From M3007 sp046160625 (GTDB taxonomy: Bacteria > Bacteroidota > Bacteroidia > Chitinophagales > Saprospiraceae), in NCBI GenBank assembly GCA_046160625.1, contig JBJXGZ010000118.1:149336-213335 (forward strand): a stretch of DNA of 64,000 nucleotides, given 5' to 3'. Shown piece after piece: positions 42,354 through 50,488 of the stretch. The first letter of the stretch is position 1, and each line of letters opens with the position of its first letter. A program made the position numbers and the translations under genes. The notes beneath the pieces are model-generated. The model was given only the letters and a program-made list of their open reading frames with translations, was not told the origin of the DNA and did no database searches.

Positions 42354-43679
42354 ATGTCCAAACTTTCCTTAATCATACGGCGCGAATACCTGACGCGCGT
42401 CCGCAAAAAATCCTTCATCATTGGTACGCTCCTGGCTCCCGTGGGCTTGCTGGTGTACATGCTCGTGATTATTGGCTTGTCCAGTTATCAAGGCAGCGAT
42501 GAGATCAAAGTCGCCGTGCTCGATGAAGCCAAAATGGTAAGCCCGCTTCCGGATGAAAAGGGTGTTCGGTTTATACCATCGGGCAACAAAACCCTTGAGG
42601 CACTCAAAACCGAAGTGACCGAAAAAAAACTGGACGGAGTATTGCGCATTCCCCCTTTGGGCAATTTTCAACAAAAAGACCACACGATTTTTTATTATTC
42701 AGACGAGAAACTCGCACCTGAAAAGAGCGGCCAGATCGAAAAGCGGATTGCCGCGAAAATCAAAGCGTTTAAGATGGATTCGCTCAAACTCGACGCTGAG
42801 CGATTGAAACTCTTGGAATCAGACGTTTCCATAGACCCTGAAGGGATCAAAAGCGACCAGGAGGACGATCAAAGCAAATACACTGCCGGGGTGGGGATTG
42901 CAGTTGGTGGAATCATGACGTTTCTGTTGTTTTTCATGGTGCTTATGTACGGACAAATGGTCATGAAATCCGTAATGGAAGAAAAAACCAACCGCATTGT
43001 AGAGGTCATGATGTCGTCGGTTCGGCCATTCGATTTGATGATGGGCAAAATTATTGGCGCCGGATTGGTGGGTTTGACACAGGTAGTGGCATGGGTGGTG
43101 TTGAGCGGCGCGGTTTCGTTCATCGTTCCGCTCGTGATGGGCTTTGATGCAGGTCAGATGCAGGCGCCCATGACTTCAGGCGATGCTACCATTGATCCTG
43201 AACTCATGCAGGATACGGGTATGCGCATCATGGCCGAATTGAGCAGGCAAAATTGGCCGCTCCTCATCGGATCTTTTATCATCTATTTTCTAGGTGGGTA
43301 TTTCATCTATTCTTCCATGTTTGCGGCCATTGGTTCAGCCATGGGCGACGATACAGGGGAAGGCCAGGCGCTGACTTTGCCCGCCACACTTCCACTGATT
43401 CTTGCTTTTTACATCGTTTCTATGGCTGGCTGGCGCAATCCCGACAGCAACCTGATGGTTTTCTCTTCCATCTTCCCGCTTTTTTCACCCATTGCGATGC
43501 CGTTTCGATTGGCCTTCAATCCACCCTGGTGGCAAGTGGCGCTTTCCCTTACACTCGTGATTGCTTCTGCGATATTTTTTGTCTGGCTTGCCGGACGGAT
43601 TTACCGCGTAGGTATCCTGATGTATGGTAAAAAAGTGACGTTGAAGGAGATGTGGAAATGGACATTTTACAACGGGTAG
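42354..43679 (+). CDS. ABC-2 family transporter permease (NatB-like)
   Basis: The 441-residue protein begins with SLIIREYLTRVRKKSFI-type sequence, has a first membrane helix (about 22-44), a large extracytoplasmic domain (about 45-175), and then five more helices from about residue 178 to 430. The loop MKSVMEEKTNRIVEVMMSS is a hallmark of ABC2_membrane_3 / NatB permeases. It is the partner of the ATPase just upstream. The substrate is unknown. The start at 42354 gives MSKLSLIIRR and follows the word repeat directly. Confidence 0.92.
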   Translation: MSKLSLIIRREYLTRVRKKSFIIGTLLAPVGLLVYMLVIIGLSSYQGSDEIKVAVLDEAKMVSPLPDEKGVRFIPSGNKTLEALKTEVTEKKLDGVLRIPPLGNFQQKDHTIFYYSDEKLAPEKSGQIEKRIAAKIKAFKMDSLKLDAERLKLLESDVSIDPEGIKSDQEDDQSKYTAGVGIAVGGIMTFLLFFMVLMYGQMVMKSVMEEKTNRIVEVMMSSVRPFDLMMGKIIGAGLVGLTQVVAWVVLSGAVSFIVPLVMGFDAGQMQAPMTSGDATIDPELMQDTGMRIMAELSRQNWPLLIGSFIIYFLGGYFIYSSMFAAIGSAMGDDTGEGQALTLPATLPLILAFYIVSMAGWRNPDSNLMVFSSIFPLFSPIAMPFRLAFNPPWWQVALSLTLVIASAIFFVWLAGRIYRVGILMYGKKVTLKEMWKWTFYNG

Positions 43680-43686
43680 GTTTTTT

Positions 43687-43844
43687 TAACCACAAAAGGC
43701 TCATTAACCACAAAAGGCACAAAAGGACACAAAAGGGTCTAACGACACAGGGTGTTAAAAATCAGCACCCTGTGTCGTTAGACCCTTTTGTGCCTTTTGT
43801 GGTTAATGAGCCTTTTGTGGTTAATGAGCCTTTTGTGGTTAATG
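43687..43844. repeat. large inverted word repeat (aaccacaaaaggc family)
   Basis: A perfect 20-base inner stem (gggtctaacgacacagggtg with its complement) is flanked by forward copies of the word taaccacaaaaggc to the left and three copies of its complement gccttttgtggttaa to the right. It follows the ABC permease stop. The asymmetric copy number (two left, four right) points to expansion by slippage. Confidence 0.88.
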
Positions 43845-44013
43845 AAGTGCTCCATGCTTTACCCTTCTTTAGATTTATTGCATAATACTTGATGGTCTCA
43901 TGGGGCTTGTCCGGGCTGACCTTTGTGTCGTTCTCCAGCGGAATTTCACGAACATCCTACTCGTACAGGTGAAAATTGTCAAACCTAAATCAATCTAAAA
44001 AATTTCAACATTA
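43845..44013. other. non-coding stretch before the broken methyltransferase gene
   Basis: I see no gene and no clear promoter box here. An aacctaaatcaatctaaaaaa stretch directly precedes the ATG of the broken gene. Confidence 0.35.
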
Positions 44014-44539
44014 TGCAACAGAAAGGCATTAAAATCGACAACCCCATTGACCCCAACTTCTTCTTCCATATCTGCTCGCCAAAAACGGCCCCGATCGTTC
44101 GGACTATGCAACGTTCGACCGTTTTATCCAGACTGTGCCAGATGCGGCAGTAGCGGAATTTAAAACCGCGTTGAGCGAGCAATACATGGATGAAACCATT
44201 CACCGGCATGTGCTCCGCCAACCCTTTGGCTATGCGGGCGATTTCCTGATTATTGATAAAATCTACACCAAGCACTGTTCCGATAACTTTGGAAAATGGG
44301 ACCAATACTTTCACCGCCACGCGGCGCCGAAGGCCGTGCGCAATCGTAAAGATTATTTCAAGCAAAACATGGTCCGCATCCTCCGCGAGCGGAAAGGTCA
44401 AGCCACTTCGCTGCTCAACATGGCCAGCAGCCCAGCCCGAATGATCGCCCTTGCCATGCAAGCGGGATTCCCACGGTCTAAAGTGCAGGTCGGGAAAGAA
44501 TCAGAAGGGGTGAATTTGTTTATGCACCTTAGGGTTTGA
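44014..44539 (+). pseudogene. broken class I SAM-dependent methyltransferase gene
   Basis: The ATG at 44014 opens a frame (MQQKGIKIDNPIDPNFFFH) that leaves register near 44071. The next frame then continues as LLAKNGPDRSDYATFDRFIQ, and one added base at that point would join the two. The second frame reads QPFGYAGDFLIIDKIYTKHC, KWDQYFHRHAAPKAVRNRKD and LLNMASSPAR, which I recognise from a Bacteroidota methyltransferase family whose SAM-binding loop reads LNMASGPxRD. It then jumps directly to a family-like C-terminus (MIALAMQAGFPRSK to GVNLFMHLRV), so most of the catalytic Rossmann core is missing. A frameshift plus internal deletion is the simplest reading. Family assignment is from memory. 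Confidence 0.55.
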
Positions 44540-44543
44540 GGTA

Positions 44544-44589
44544 GATTTGAGGTGACACCTCCTCGTGCCTCGGAGATGTCACCTCAAAT
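44544..44589. terminator. hairpin between the broken methyltransferase gene and dnaG
   Basis: Perfect 13-base arms (atttgaggtgaca at 44544-44556 and its complement at 44577-44589) enclose a 20-base centre. It directly precedes the dnaG promoter box and probably isolates dnaG from upstream transcription. Confidence 0.65.
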
Positions 44590-44603
44590 CCCAAATTCTG
44601 GGC

Positions 44604-44611
44604 TATTTTTG
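44604..44611 (+). promoter_or_regulatory. -7 promoter box of dnaG
   Basis: TATTTTTG ends 4 bases before the GTG start of dnaG, predicting a leaderless transcript. No -33 TTG is seen. Confidence 0.48.
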
Positions 44612-44615
44612 CACC

Positions 44616-46655
44616 GTGATTCCGCCCAAGCAAGTGCAAGAAATCCTCGACGCCACACGCATCGAGGAGGTTGTGGAAGATTTCGTGACGCTCAAGCGCC
44701 GCGGGGTCAACATGATCGGGCTTTGCCCATTCCACGGGGAGCGCACGCCCTCGTTCAACGTGAACCCGGCGCGCAATATTTTCAAGTGTTTTGGCTGTGG
44801 AAAAGCAGGCGACGCGATCACGTTTTTGAAGGAGCACGAGAACCTGACCTATCCTGAAGCCCTGCGCTGGCTGGCCCGGAAATACAACATTGAAATTCAA
44901 GAAGTGGAGCGTACGCCAGAGCAAATGGCGGAGGCCCAACTGGCTGATTCCCTGTATATTGTCAACGATTTCGGGCTTCAACATTTCCAGAAACAACTCT
45001 TTGAAACCGACGAAGGAAAGTCAGTCGCACTTTCCTATTTCCGCAAACGCGGACTGCGGGAAGAAACCATCCGCGCTTTTGGGCTCGGCTACGCGCCCGA
45101 CGAGCGCGATCTCCTCTTGCGTAAAGCCAAAAGTGCTGGGCACAACCTGGAATTGCTGAAAAAAGTGGGCCTCTGCAGTCAGGATGGTTCGCGCGATTTT
45201 TTCCGGGCTCGGGTCATGTTTGCCATTCACAATCTTTCGGGGAAAGTGGCGGCTTTTGCAGGCCGTACCATGTCGTCCGACAAAACCGTTCCCAAGTACA
45301 TCAATAGCCCCGAGACCGAAATCTACGTTAAAAACAAAATCCTTTACGGGGCTTTTCAGGCCAAAAAAGCCATCCGTCAATTGGATGAATGTTTGCTCGT
45401 AGAAGGCTATATGGATGTGATTTCCTTGTACCAGGCAGGCATTGAAAACGTGGTTGCTTCGAGTGGCACTTCACTCACGGAAGGGCAGTTGCAACTCATC
45501 CGCCGCAACACATCCAATCTCAAAATTTTGTATGATGGCGACCCGGCGGGCATCAAAGCCGCCTTGCGCGGGCTTGACCTTGCGCTGGAGCAGGACTTGA
45601 ACGTAAAAATCTGCCTATTGCCCGATGGTCATGACCCGGATTCGTACGTGCAGGAATTTGGCGGGGAACAGTTTATTAAATACACCACCGAAAACGCCAA
45701 GGATTTCATCTTTTTCAAGACCGACCTGCTGCTGGAAGAAACCAAGGGCGACCCGATCAAACGCGCAGGTTTGGTGAAAGACATTGTAGGCAGCATTGCC
45801 AAAATCCCGGATACCATCAAGCGCAGCGTATATCTGAGAGAGTGCTCTACGCTGCTAGAAGTGCCGGAGCAAGCACTGTACAGCGAGGCCAACAAACTCA
45901 TTACCAATATTTTAAAGAAGCGGGAAGAAAAAGCAGCCCGGCAACCAGGCGCGGCTTCCGATGTGCCGCCCTCTGCGCCACCTATGTGGGGTGGGGACGA
46001 ATTTTTTCCTGCTGATATGGGTGGGTATTTCCCGCCGAGTGAGGCCGGAGAGCTCCCGCCCGATTGGGAAAATCCACAATCAAACGCTCCTTCTGCTGAA
46101 AGAAAGACTGGGTCGGAGTTTCAGGAGCGCGACATTGTACGCTTGCTGATCTTGTATGGCCAGCATATTTTGCCGGAGGAAAACATCACAGTAGGCGAGT
46201 ATTTGCTGACCGATATTGAGGAATCTTTGGGTGATTTTGATAACCCGCTTTATGGCAAAATCGCCGCAGAATGCCACGCCTTGCTTGTGGAAGGGAAGGT
46301 TTTTGACCAACATTATTTCATTCAACACGAATCTGGCGAAGTGGCAAACCTGGCCATTGACCTGCTCGCCGAACCTTGGGAGTTTTCCCCCAACTGGGAA
46401 GCCATGTGGAATTACCCGCTCCAAAACCAGCCGATGCCAGAACGCAACTTTACGCTCGATATGCGCCAGGCACTCGATCGGTTCAAACTGCGTAAAGTAC
46501 AGAAAATGTGTGCGTTAAACCTGACCCGCGTACAGACCGCTTCCAAATCTGGCGACCACGAAGCGATGATGCGATTCATGAAAATCCAGCAAAAACTGAA
46601 CGAAACGCGGAACGAGATTGCGTTGCGGACGGGGACGGTGGTGCTGGTGAAGTGA
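44616..46655 (+). CDS. dnaG: DNA primase
   Basis: The 679-residue protein has the CHC2 zinc-binding domain (C37, H40, C58, C61 in CPFHGERTPSFN and FKCFGCGKAGD), the RNA polymerase core with a TOPRIM fold (CLLVEGYMDVISLYQAG and ILYDGDPAGIKAALRGLDL), and a C-terminal helicase-interaction region after an acidic, Pro-rich linker (about 445-500). It makes the RNA primers for replication. The frame opens upstream to 44565, but those residues come from the hairpin region. The GTG at 44616 (MIPPKQVQEILDATRIEEVV) matches the usual N-terminus and follows the promoter box directly. Confidence 0.95.
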   Translation: MIPPKQVQEILDATRIEEVVEDFVTLKRRGVNMIGLCPFHGERTPSFNVNPARNIFKCFGCGKAGDAITFLKEHENLTYPEALRWLARKYNIEIQEVERTPEQMAEAQLADSLYIVNDFGLQHFQKQLFETDEGKSVALSYFRKRGLREETIRAFGLGYAPDERDLLLRKAKSAGHNLELLKKVGLCSQDGSRDFFRARVMFAIHNLSGKVAAFAGRTMSSDKTVPKYINSPETEIYVKNKILYGAFQAKKAIRQLDECLLVEGYMDVISLYQAGIENVVASSGTSLTEGQLQLIRRNTSNLKILYDGDPAGIKAALRGLDLALEQDLNVKICLLPDGHDPDSYVQEFGGEQFIKYTTENAKDFIFFKTDLLLEETKGDPIKRAGLVKDIVGSIAKIPDTIKRSVYLRECSTLLEVPEQALYSEANKLITNILKKREEKAARQPGAASDVPPSAPPMWGGDEFFPADMGGYFPPSEAGELPPDWENPQSNAPSAERKTGSEFQERDIVRLLILYGQHILPEENITVGEYLLTDIEESLGDFDNPLYGKIAAECHALLVEGKVFDQHYFIQHESGEVANLAIDLLAEPWEFSPNWEAMWNYPLQNQPMPERNFTLDMRQALDRFKLRKVQKMCALNLTRVQTASKSGDHEAMMRFMKIQQKLNETRNEIALRTGTVVLVK

Positions 46656-46664
46656 GAAAATATT

Positions 46665-46738
46665 TACCGCAGAGACGCGGAGGCACAGAGTACGGTTTTC
46701 TGAAACATCTCTGCGCCTCCGCGTCTCTGCTGTTTAAC
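46665..46738. repeat. inverted word repeat (ccgcagagacgcggaggc family)
   Basis: The left arm ccgcagagacgcggaggcac pairs with tctgcgcctccgcgtctctg on the right. It lies between dnaG and the ribonuclease Z gene. It is the same word family as the elements at 30795 and 58202, but with a different loop. Confidence 0.82.
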
Positions 46739-46747
46739 CTCTATTAA

Positions 46748-47671
46748 ATGCAACTCACCATTCTAGGCAATTCCTCTGGTGGCCCTTTCCACGGGCGACA
46801 CTATACAGCGCAAGTTTTACAAGTAGATAATCAGGTATTTCTGATTGATTGCGGCGAAGGCACGCAGATGCAGATATTCAAATATCGCGTCAAGGTGGAC
46901 ACTTGCAAACAGATCTTTATCAGCCACTTACACGGCGACCATGTGTTTGGCTTGATTGGATTGATCACCAATTGGAGCCATAAAAAGCGTACAGAAACCC
47001 TGCACATTTTCTCCCCGCCGGGTTTGCAGGAGCTGATAGAGACGACCATTCGAGTGTGCGGGGTCAGGCTAAGTTTTGAAATAGAATTTCATGTGGTAGA
47101 CGCCAGCATTTCGGCAAAGGTTTTTGAAACCCCGAAGGTGGAAGTCTGGACAATTCCACTGCATCACCGCAGCCCTACCTCCGGCTGGCTTTTTCGAGAA
47201 AAGCCGAAACCCCGAAACATTCGTCCTGAAAAAATAGAAGAATACGGCATTCCTTTTGGCGCCATCCCAGCCATTAAAGCAGGAGCAGATTTTGAATTGC
47301 CCGATGGCCGCCTAGTACCCAATGCTGCATTGACACTCGATCCGCATCCGCAAGCTTCTTACGCTTTTTGCAGCGATACGGCTTTTTCAGAGTCCGTTGC
47401 CGAGATCGTTCGTGGGGTGGATTTGCTTTACCATGAGGCCACTTTTACAAACGAAAACGCCCAGGAAGCCGAGACTTTTTTCCACGCTACTGCTGCCCAG
47501 GCTGCGGAAATAGCGCGGCGTGCGGGTGTAAAGCGGCTGATTCTGGGGCATATATCGGGTCGGTATCCTGATACGGCGCAGCATTTGGCGGAGGCGAGGG
47601 CGGTGTTTGAAAATGTGGAGATTGCGGTGGAAGGGGGGAGATGGGAGATGGGGTCGGATAAATTACAATGA
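46748..47671 (+). CDS. rnz: ribonuclease Z (tRNase Z)
   Basis: The 307-residue metallo-beta-lactamase-fold protein carries the zinc motif SHLHGDHVFGL (H60, H62, D64, H65), the flexible-arm region (TETLHIFSPPGLQELIE), the PLHHRSPTSGWLF histidine motif, CSDTAFSESV (Asp ligand) and the last His in LILGHISGRYP. It cuts the 3' trailer from tRNA precursors. The length fits the short bacterial form. It starts 8 bases after the word repeat that follows dnaG. Confidence 0.94.
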   Translation: MQLTILGNSSGGPFHGRHYTAQVLQVDNQVFLIDCGEGTQMQIFKYRVKVDTCKQIFISHLHGDHVFGLIGLITNWSHKKRTETLHIFSPPGLQELIETTIRVCGVRLSFEIEFHVVDASISAKVFETPKVEVWTIPLHHRSPTSGWLFREKPKPRNIRPEKIEEYGIPFGAIPAIKAGADFELPDGRLVPNAALTLDPHPQASYAFCSDTAFSESVAEIVRGVDLLYHEATFTNENAQEAETFFHATAAQAAEIARRAGVKRLILGHISGRYPDTAQHLAEARAVFENVEIAVEGGRWEMGSDKLQ

Positions 47672-47721
47672 GCCACCCAGAATGAACGGGGCGGCTCAGC
47701 TGATCAGCATTTCCATTTTGA

Positions 47722-48057
47722 TCAAATTATTCCTATGTGTTTGAGCAGGTAGGTGCCGCCCACGCAGACAATCAATAGCGCGATGAAAGCGAGGGTTTGC
47801 TTGAAGTCGCTCCCCCTACGGCGCTCTTCAATGTCATAAGCTTTCTGCATTAAGTCGTAGCGGTGGTACATTTGCCCCCAGTACATGGGGTTTTGTTGGT
47901 TCGTGTCGTCTGCGCCTTGTGTTTTCATAGAGCGTCGGTAGTTGATGGCATCCCAGTCATCCATCCCGTCTTCGTACTTGTTCGCACGGAATAGGATGGA
48001 GAGAAGCCAAAAGGCTGCTGCGAGGCCAAGGGCCCCAAAAAAAATTGTCCCTATCAT
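47722..48057 (-). CDS. small membrane protein of unknown function
   Basis: The ATG complementary to 48055-48057 gives 111 residues (MIGTIFFGALGLAAAFWLLS). The frame continues upstream to a TTG at 48090, which is less likely. It has two membrane helices (about 3-23 and 88-107) joined by a charged loop with an Asn/Gln/Tyr-rich middle (NQQNPMYWGQMYHRYDLMQK). No family is recognised. It is convergent with the ribonuclease Z gene and stands alone. Confidence 0.65.
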   Translation of the reverse strand: MIGTIFFGALGLAAAFWLLSILFRANKYEDGMDDWDAINYRRSMKTQGADDTNQQNPMYWGQMYHRYDLMQKAYDIEERRRGSDFKQTLAFIALLIVCVGGTYLLKHIGII

Positions 48058-48271
48058 AATTGCAGGCTGTTTAATCGGTGAAAAAAACAACCGCTGAGCT
48101 CATGCGGTAGGTCAAATGTCACCCCCGCCTTGCAAAGTCAAAAGAGATTTACTGAAAAAAACGCCAAAAACCATTTTGGAGAAATTTCTTCTATTTTTCT
48201 TTAATCGCATCTGAAACAATCCTGAAATTTCAAGTAGGTTTCTTGAAATTTTAGGGCATCATTTCCAACCT

Positions 48272-50449
48272 ATGTCACGACGTACTCGCCCTCAAATAGA
48301 GTTAGAAGATTTTCGCCAGAAACTCTACGGCGAATTTGTTGCAAAATTTGATCTGCAGCCCAAAGAGGGGCGACTCGCCAGCTACAAAGATCTCTTGCGA
48401 TTCAATAAGATTGGCGATACCACACTTTGGCGGGCTTTTACAAATGCAAAAGAGATGGAAAAAGAAAATGCCGAAGACAGGTTGGAGGCCACGGCAGCCT
48501 GCGCAACGGCCTACGAATACTTGGCCAAGTATTGGCAGGTGAGCGACGAATGTGTGTTCACCTATATCGGTTTGGAAATGGAAGAACCCGGAAACAAAGA
48601 CAATGGGATGGCCTTGCATCCAAGATTTCCAAAAGAAGAGGTAGCCAAATGCCTTGCGCAATGCCAAGAGGACATTCGGATTATCGATACCTACCCTTCT
48701 TTCATGCTGGACGATGAAGACAACCCCGATGAGATAAATTTTTTGGACTGGGCGAATCAATCAGGTAAGAAAGTAAGGCTCTTGGTACTTAATCCATCTG
48801 GGCGCGGCATTGACCTTCGGATTAATGCTGCTATCAACAAACCCAACTTGTTCGAGATGCCCGTCACGGCTTTTCGAATAAAATTGGTAGAGGTTTTTCG
48901 GAATCTGATGGTTTTTTCAAAAGAGAACCCAAATTTGTTGGAAGTCAAATTGATGGATGATCTGCCTGCTTTCCATGGGATCATCATGCCAGCATGTGGG
49001 TATTTTGGGTTTCACTTCTCCCACAAACTGTCGCACAAGGCCACCTTTATCGAAGTCAAGGGGAAAAACCTGCTATACAAAGATTCGTTGCAGCACTTTG
49101 AACATATCTGGAATAGCCCGGAAAGGGCATTCAAGCTTGATCAAGGTTCATTCGACAAGATAGAAAGCGCGCTAGCGCAAAAGAACCATGTTTGGGAATC
49201 CCTCAAAGGGCGATGGGAAGTCTATTTTCAAGATAAATGGAAAGAGGACACTTCGAGCCCGGTGAGCAAAATTTCAAGGGCAGTTATTGAAATTGACCCG
49301 CCCTTCAACAGTGGACCAATGTCTGCAAGGCTTTATTTTCAAGACGCAGATATGAACCGCTTGCGGCTTTTTGATGGTCAAGTGCGATTTGAACGGCTAA
49401 AGGAAGGGGAGTTCGCATTTTTGGTTTTTTCTGATCGCAAATACCTTTCAATCCGCTTGATAGTGCGCTGTATTTTGGGAGAAAGGCTTTATGGGCATTG
49501 GGTCTTGATCAATTCGCAAGACTTGAACAGCAGTGCCTGCATACTGACCAAGGCCAACCAACACAAGCCTGTTGCACCAGCATTCGACATCCCCATAGAG
49601 AAGGGCGTTATAAGCACTCTCGCTCTCAGGAACAGGCATTCCTTCAGTCTGGCAGCCTTTGCCGAAGTTTGCAAAACGCACACATCAAACAAAAAGATTG
49701 AAAATTATGAAGGACCTTATGAGATGTACGCATATGGGATGCAAAGCGTCCAGCAAAAAAATGGCACGAAGTTAAAAAAAGGCATCCAGCTGAACTGCAT
49801 CCACATTGCCAGCTACGGCTTTGTGCGCTACAAATCTCTAAGGACTGAAGCTAAAGGCGTTGCTTCGATAAATGAAAACAATCTGTATCTGACTCTCACC
49901 GATGACGATCGGAATTACAGGGTTGGGTACTTTATCTTCTACACAAAAGATAGGCAGGTCAAAGAGAACGGGGTGCTGGCGGGCATTTTTCTGGGGATCA
50001 GCTTAAGAGACCAACTGCCTGTGGCCCGGCGAATTGTACTAGTCAAATCAAAAACTGAGTTTGACGATGTGCAGCCAAACTTTATCGTGGCAAATTCAGA
50101 CGAATACAAAAACCTAGATGAAGGCATCAAAAAAGCCCTTTCGGGTCGGATAAAAAACCTGATTGGGTTCCTTCGATCCAACAGTGGCATTTTCAACTTA
50201 ACGGAGTTGTTCGCAGATTGGAAAGGGAGCAAGATTTTTGAAGAGAATGAATTTTTCGAATTTGCTTGCTTTTACGCCGAAAAAGGGGACAAGCAAAAAG
50301 CCATTCAACTGTTTGAAAGAGCAGTTGAGTTTGGATTTTACGATCTTGAAAAATTTGAAGAGGCCATTGAAAAAAGCCCTGTTCGCCAAGAAATTTTGTC
50401 GGACGAGGATTATCTTTCCATAAAAAGGCTTATCACCGAAGGAGATTGA
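48272..50449 (+). CDS. unrecognised multidomain protein: putative HTH, sensor-like domain, two beta-barrel-like repeats, TPR tail
   Basis: The 725-residue protein has no signal peptide or membrane helix, so it should be cytoplasmic. Residues about 1-110 contain a possible winged-helix module (SYKDLLRFNKIGDTTLWRAF). Residues about 120-300 form an alpha/beta domain (VRLLVLNPSGRGIDLRINAA, EVKLMDDLPAFHGIIMPACG, GYFGFHFSHKLSHKATFIEV) that resembles PLD-like sensor domains but lacks an HKD motif. Two similar beta-rich blocks follow (about 312-435, GRWEVYFQDKW to ILTK; about 478-600, GPYEMYAYGMQ to VLVKS), each of about 120 residues. The end is TPR-like (FACFYAEKGDKQKAIQLFER). This suggests a ligand-sensing regulator. 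The gene lies alone before the ABC-F gene. No function is known to me. Confidence 0.75.
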   Translation: MSRRTRPQIELEDFRQKLYGEFVAKFDLQPKEGRLASYKDLLRFNKIGDTTLWRAFTNAKEMEKENAEDRLEATAACATAYEYLAKYWQVSDECVFTYIGLEMEEPGNKDNGMALHPRFPKEEVAKCLAQCQEDIRIIDTYPSFMLDDEDNPDEINFLDWANQSGKKVRLLVLNPSGRGIDLRINAAINKPNLFEMPVTAFRIKLVEVFRNLMVFSKENPNLLEVKLMDDLPAFHGIIMPACGYFGFHFSHKLSHKATFIEVKGKNLLYKDSLQHFEHIWNSPERAFKLDQGSFDKIESALAQKNHVWESLKGRWEVYFQDKWKEDTSSPVSKISRAVIEIDPPFNSGPMSARLYFQDADMNRLRLFDGQVRFERLKEGEFAFLVFSDRKYLSIRLIVRCILGERLYGHWVLINSQDLNSSACILTKANQHKPVAPAFDIPIEKGVISTLALRNRHSFSLAAFAEVCKTHTSNKKIENYEGPYEMYAYGMQSVQQKNGTKLKKGIQLNCIHIASYGFVRYKSLRTEAKGVASINENNLYLTLTDDDRNYRVGYFIFYTKDRQVKENGVLAGIFLGISLRDQLPVARRIVLVKSKTEFDDVQPNFIVANSDEYKNLDEGIKKALSGRIKNLIGFLRSNSGIFNLTELFADWKGSKIFEENEFFEFACFYAEKGDKQKAIQLFERAVEFGFYDLEKFEEAIEKSPVRQEILSDEDYLSIKRLITEGD

Positions 50450-50471
50450 AAATGGCATGCTTCTAAACCCG

Positions 50472-50479
50472 TACCTTTG
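50472..50479 (+). promoter_or_regulatory. -7 promoter box of the ABC-F gene
   Basis: TACCTTTG ends 9 bases before the ATG at 50489, so transcription should start within a few bases of the start codon. A TTG at 50446-50448 is 23 bases upstream, longer than usual. Confidence 0.52.
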
Positions 50480-50488
50480 CGCCCCGCT

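Noticed and set aside
41301..43679. Naming the ABC exporter natAB with a sodium substrate
   Set aside because: The family resemblance is clear, but the same family exports many substrates, so no gene symbol or substrate was assigned.
43985..44461. A 158-codon minus-strand frame opposite the broken methyltransferase gene
   Set aside because: The plus strand shows recognisable methyltransferase sequence; the minus-strand frame is its shadow.
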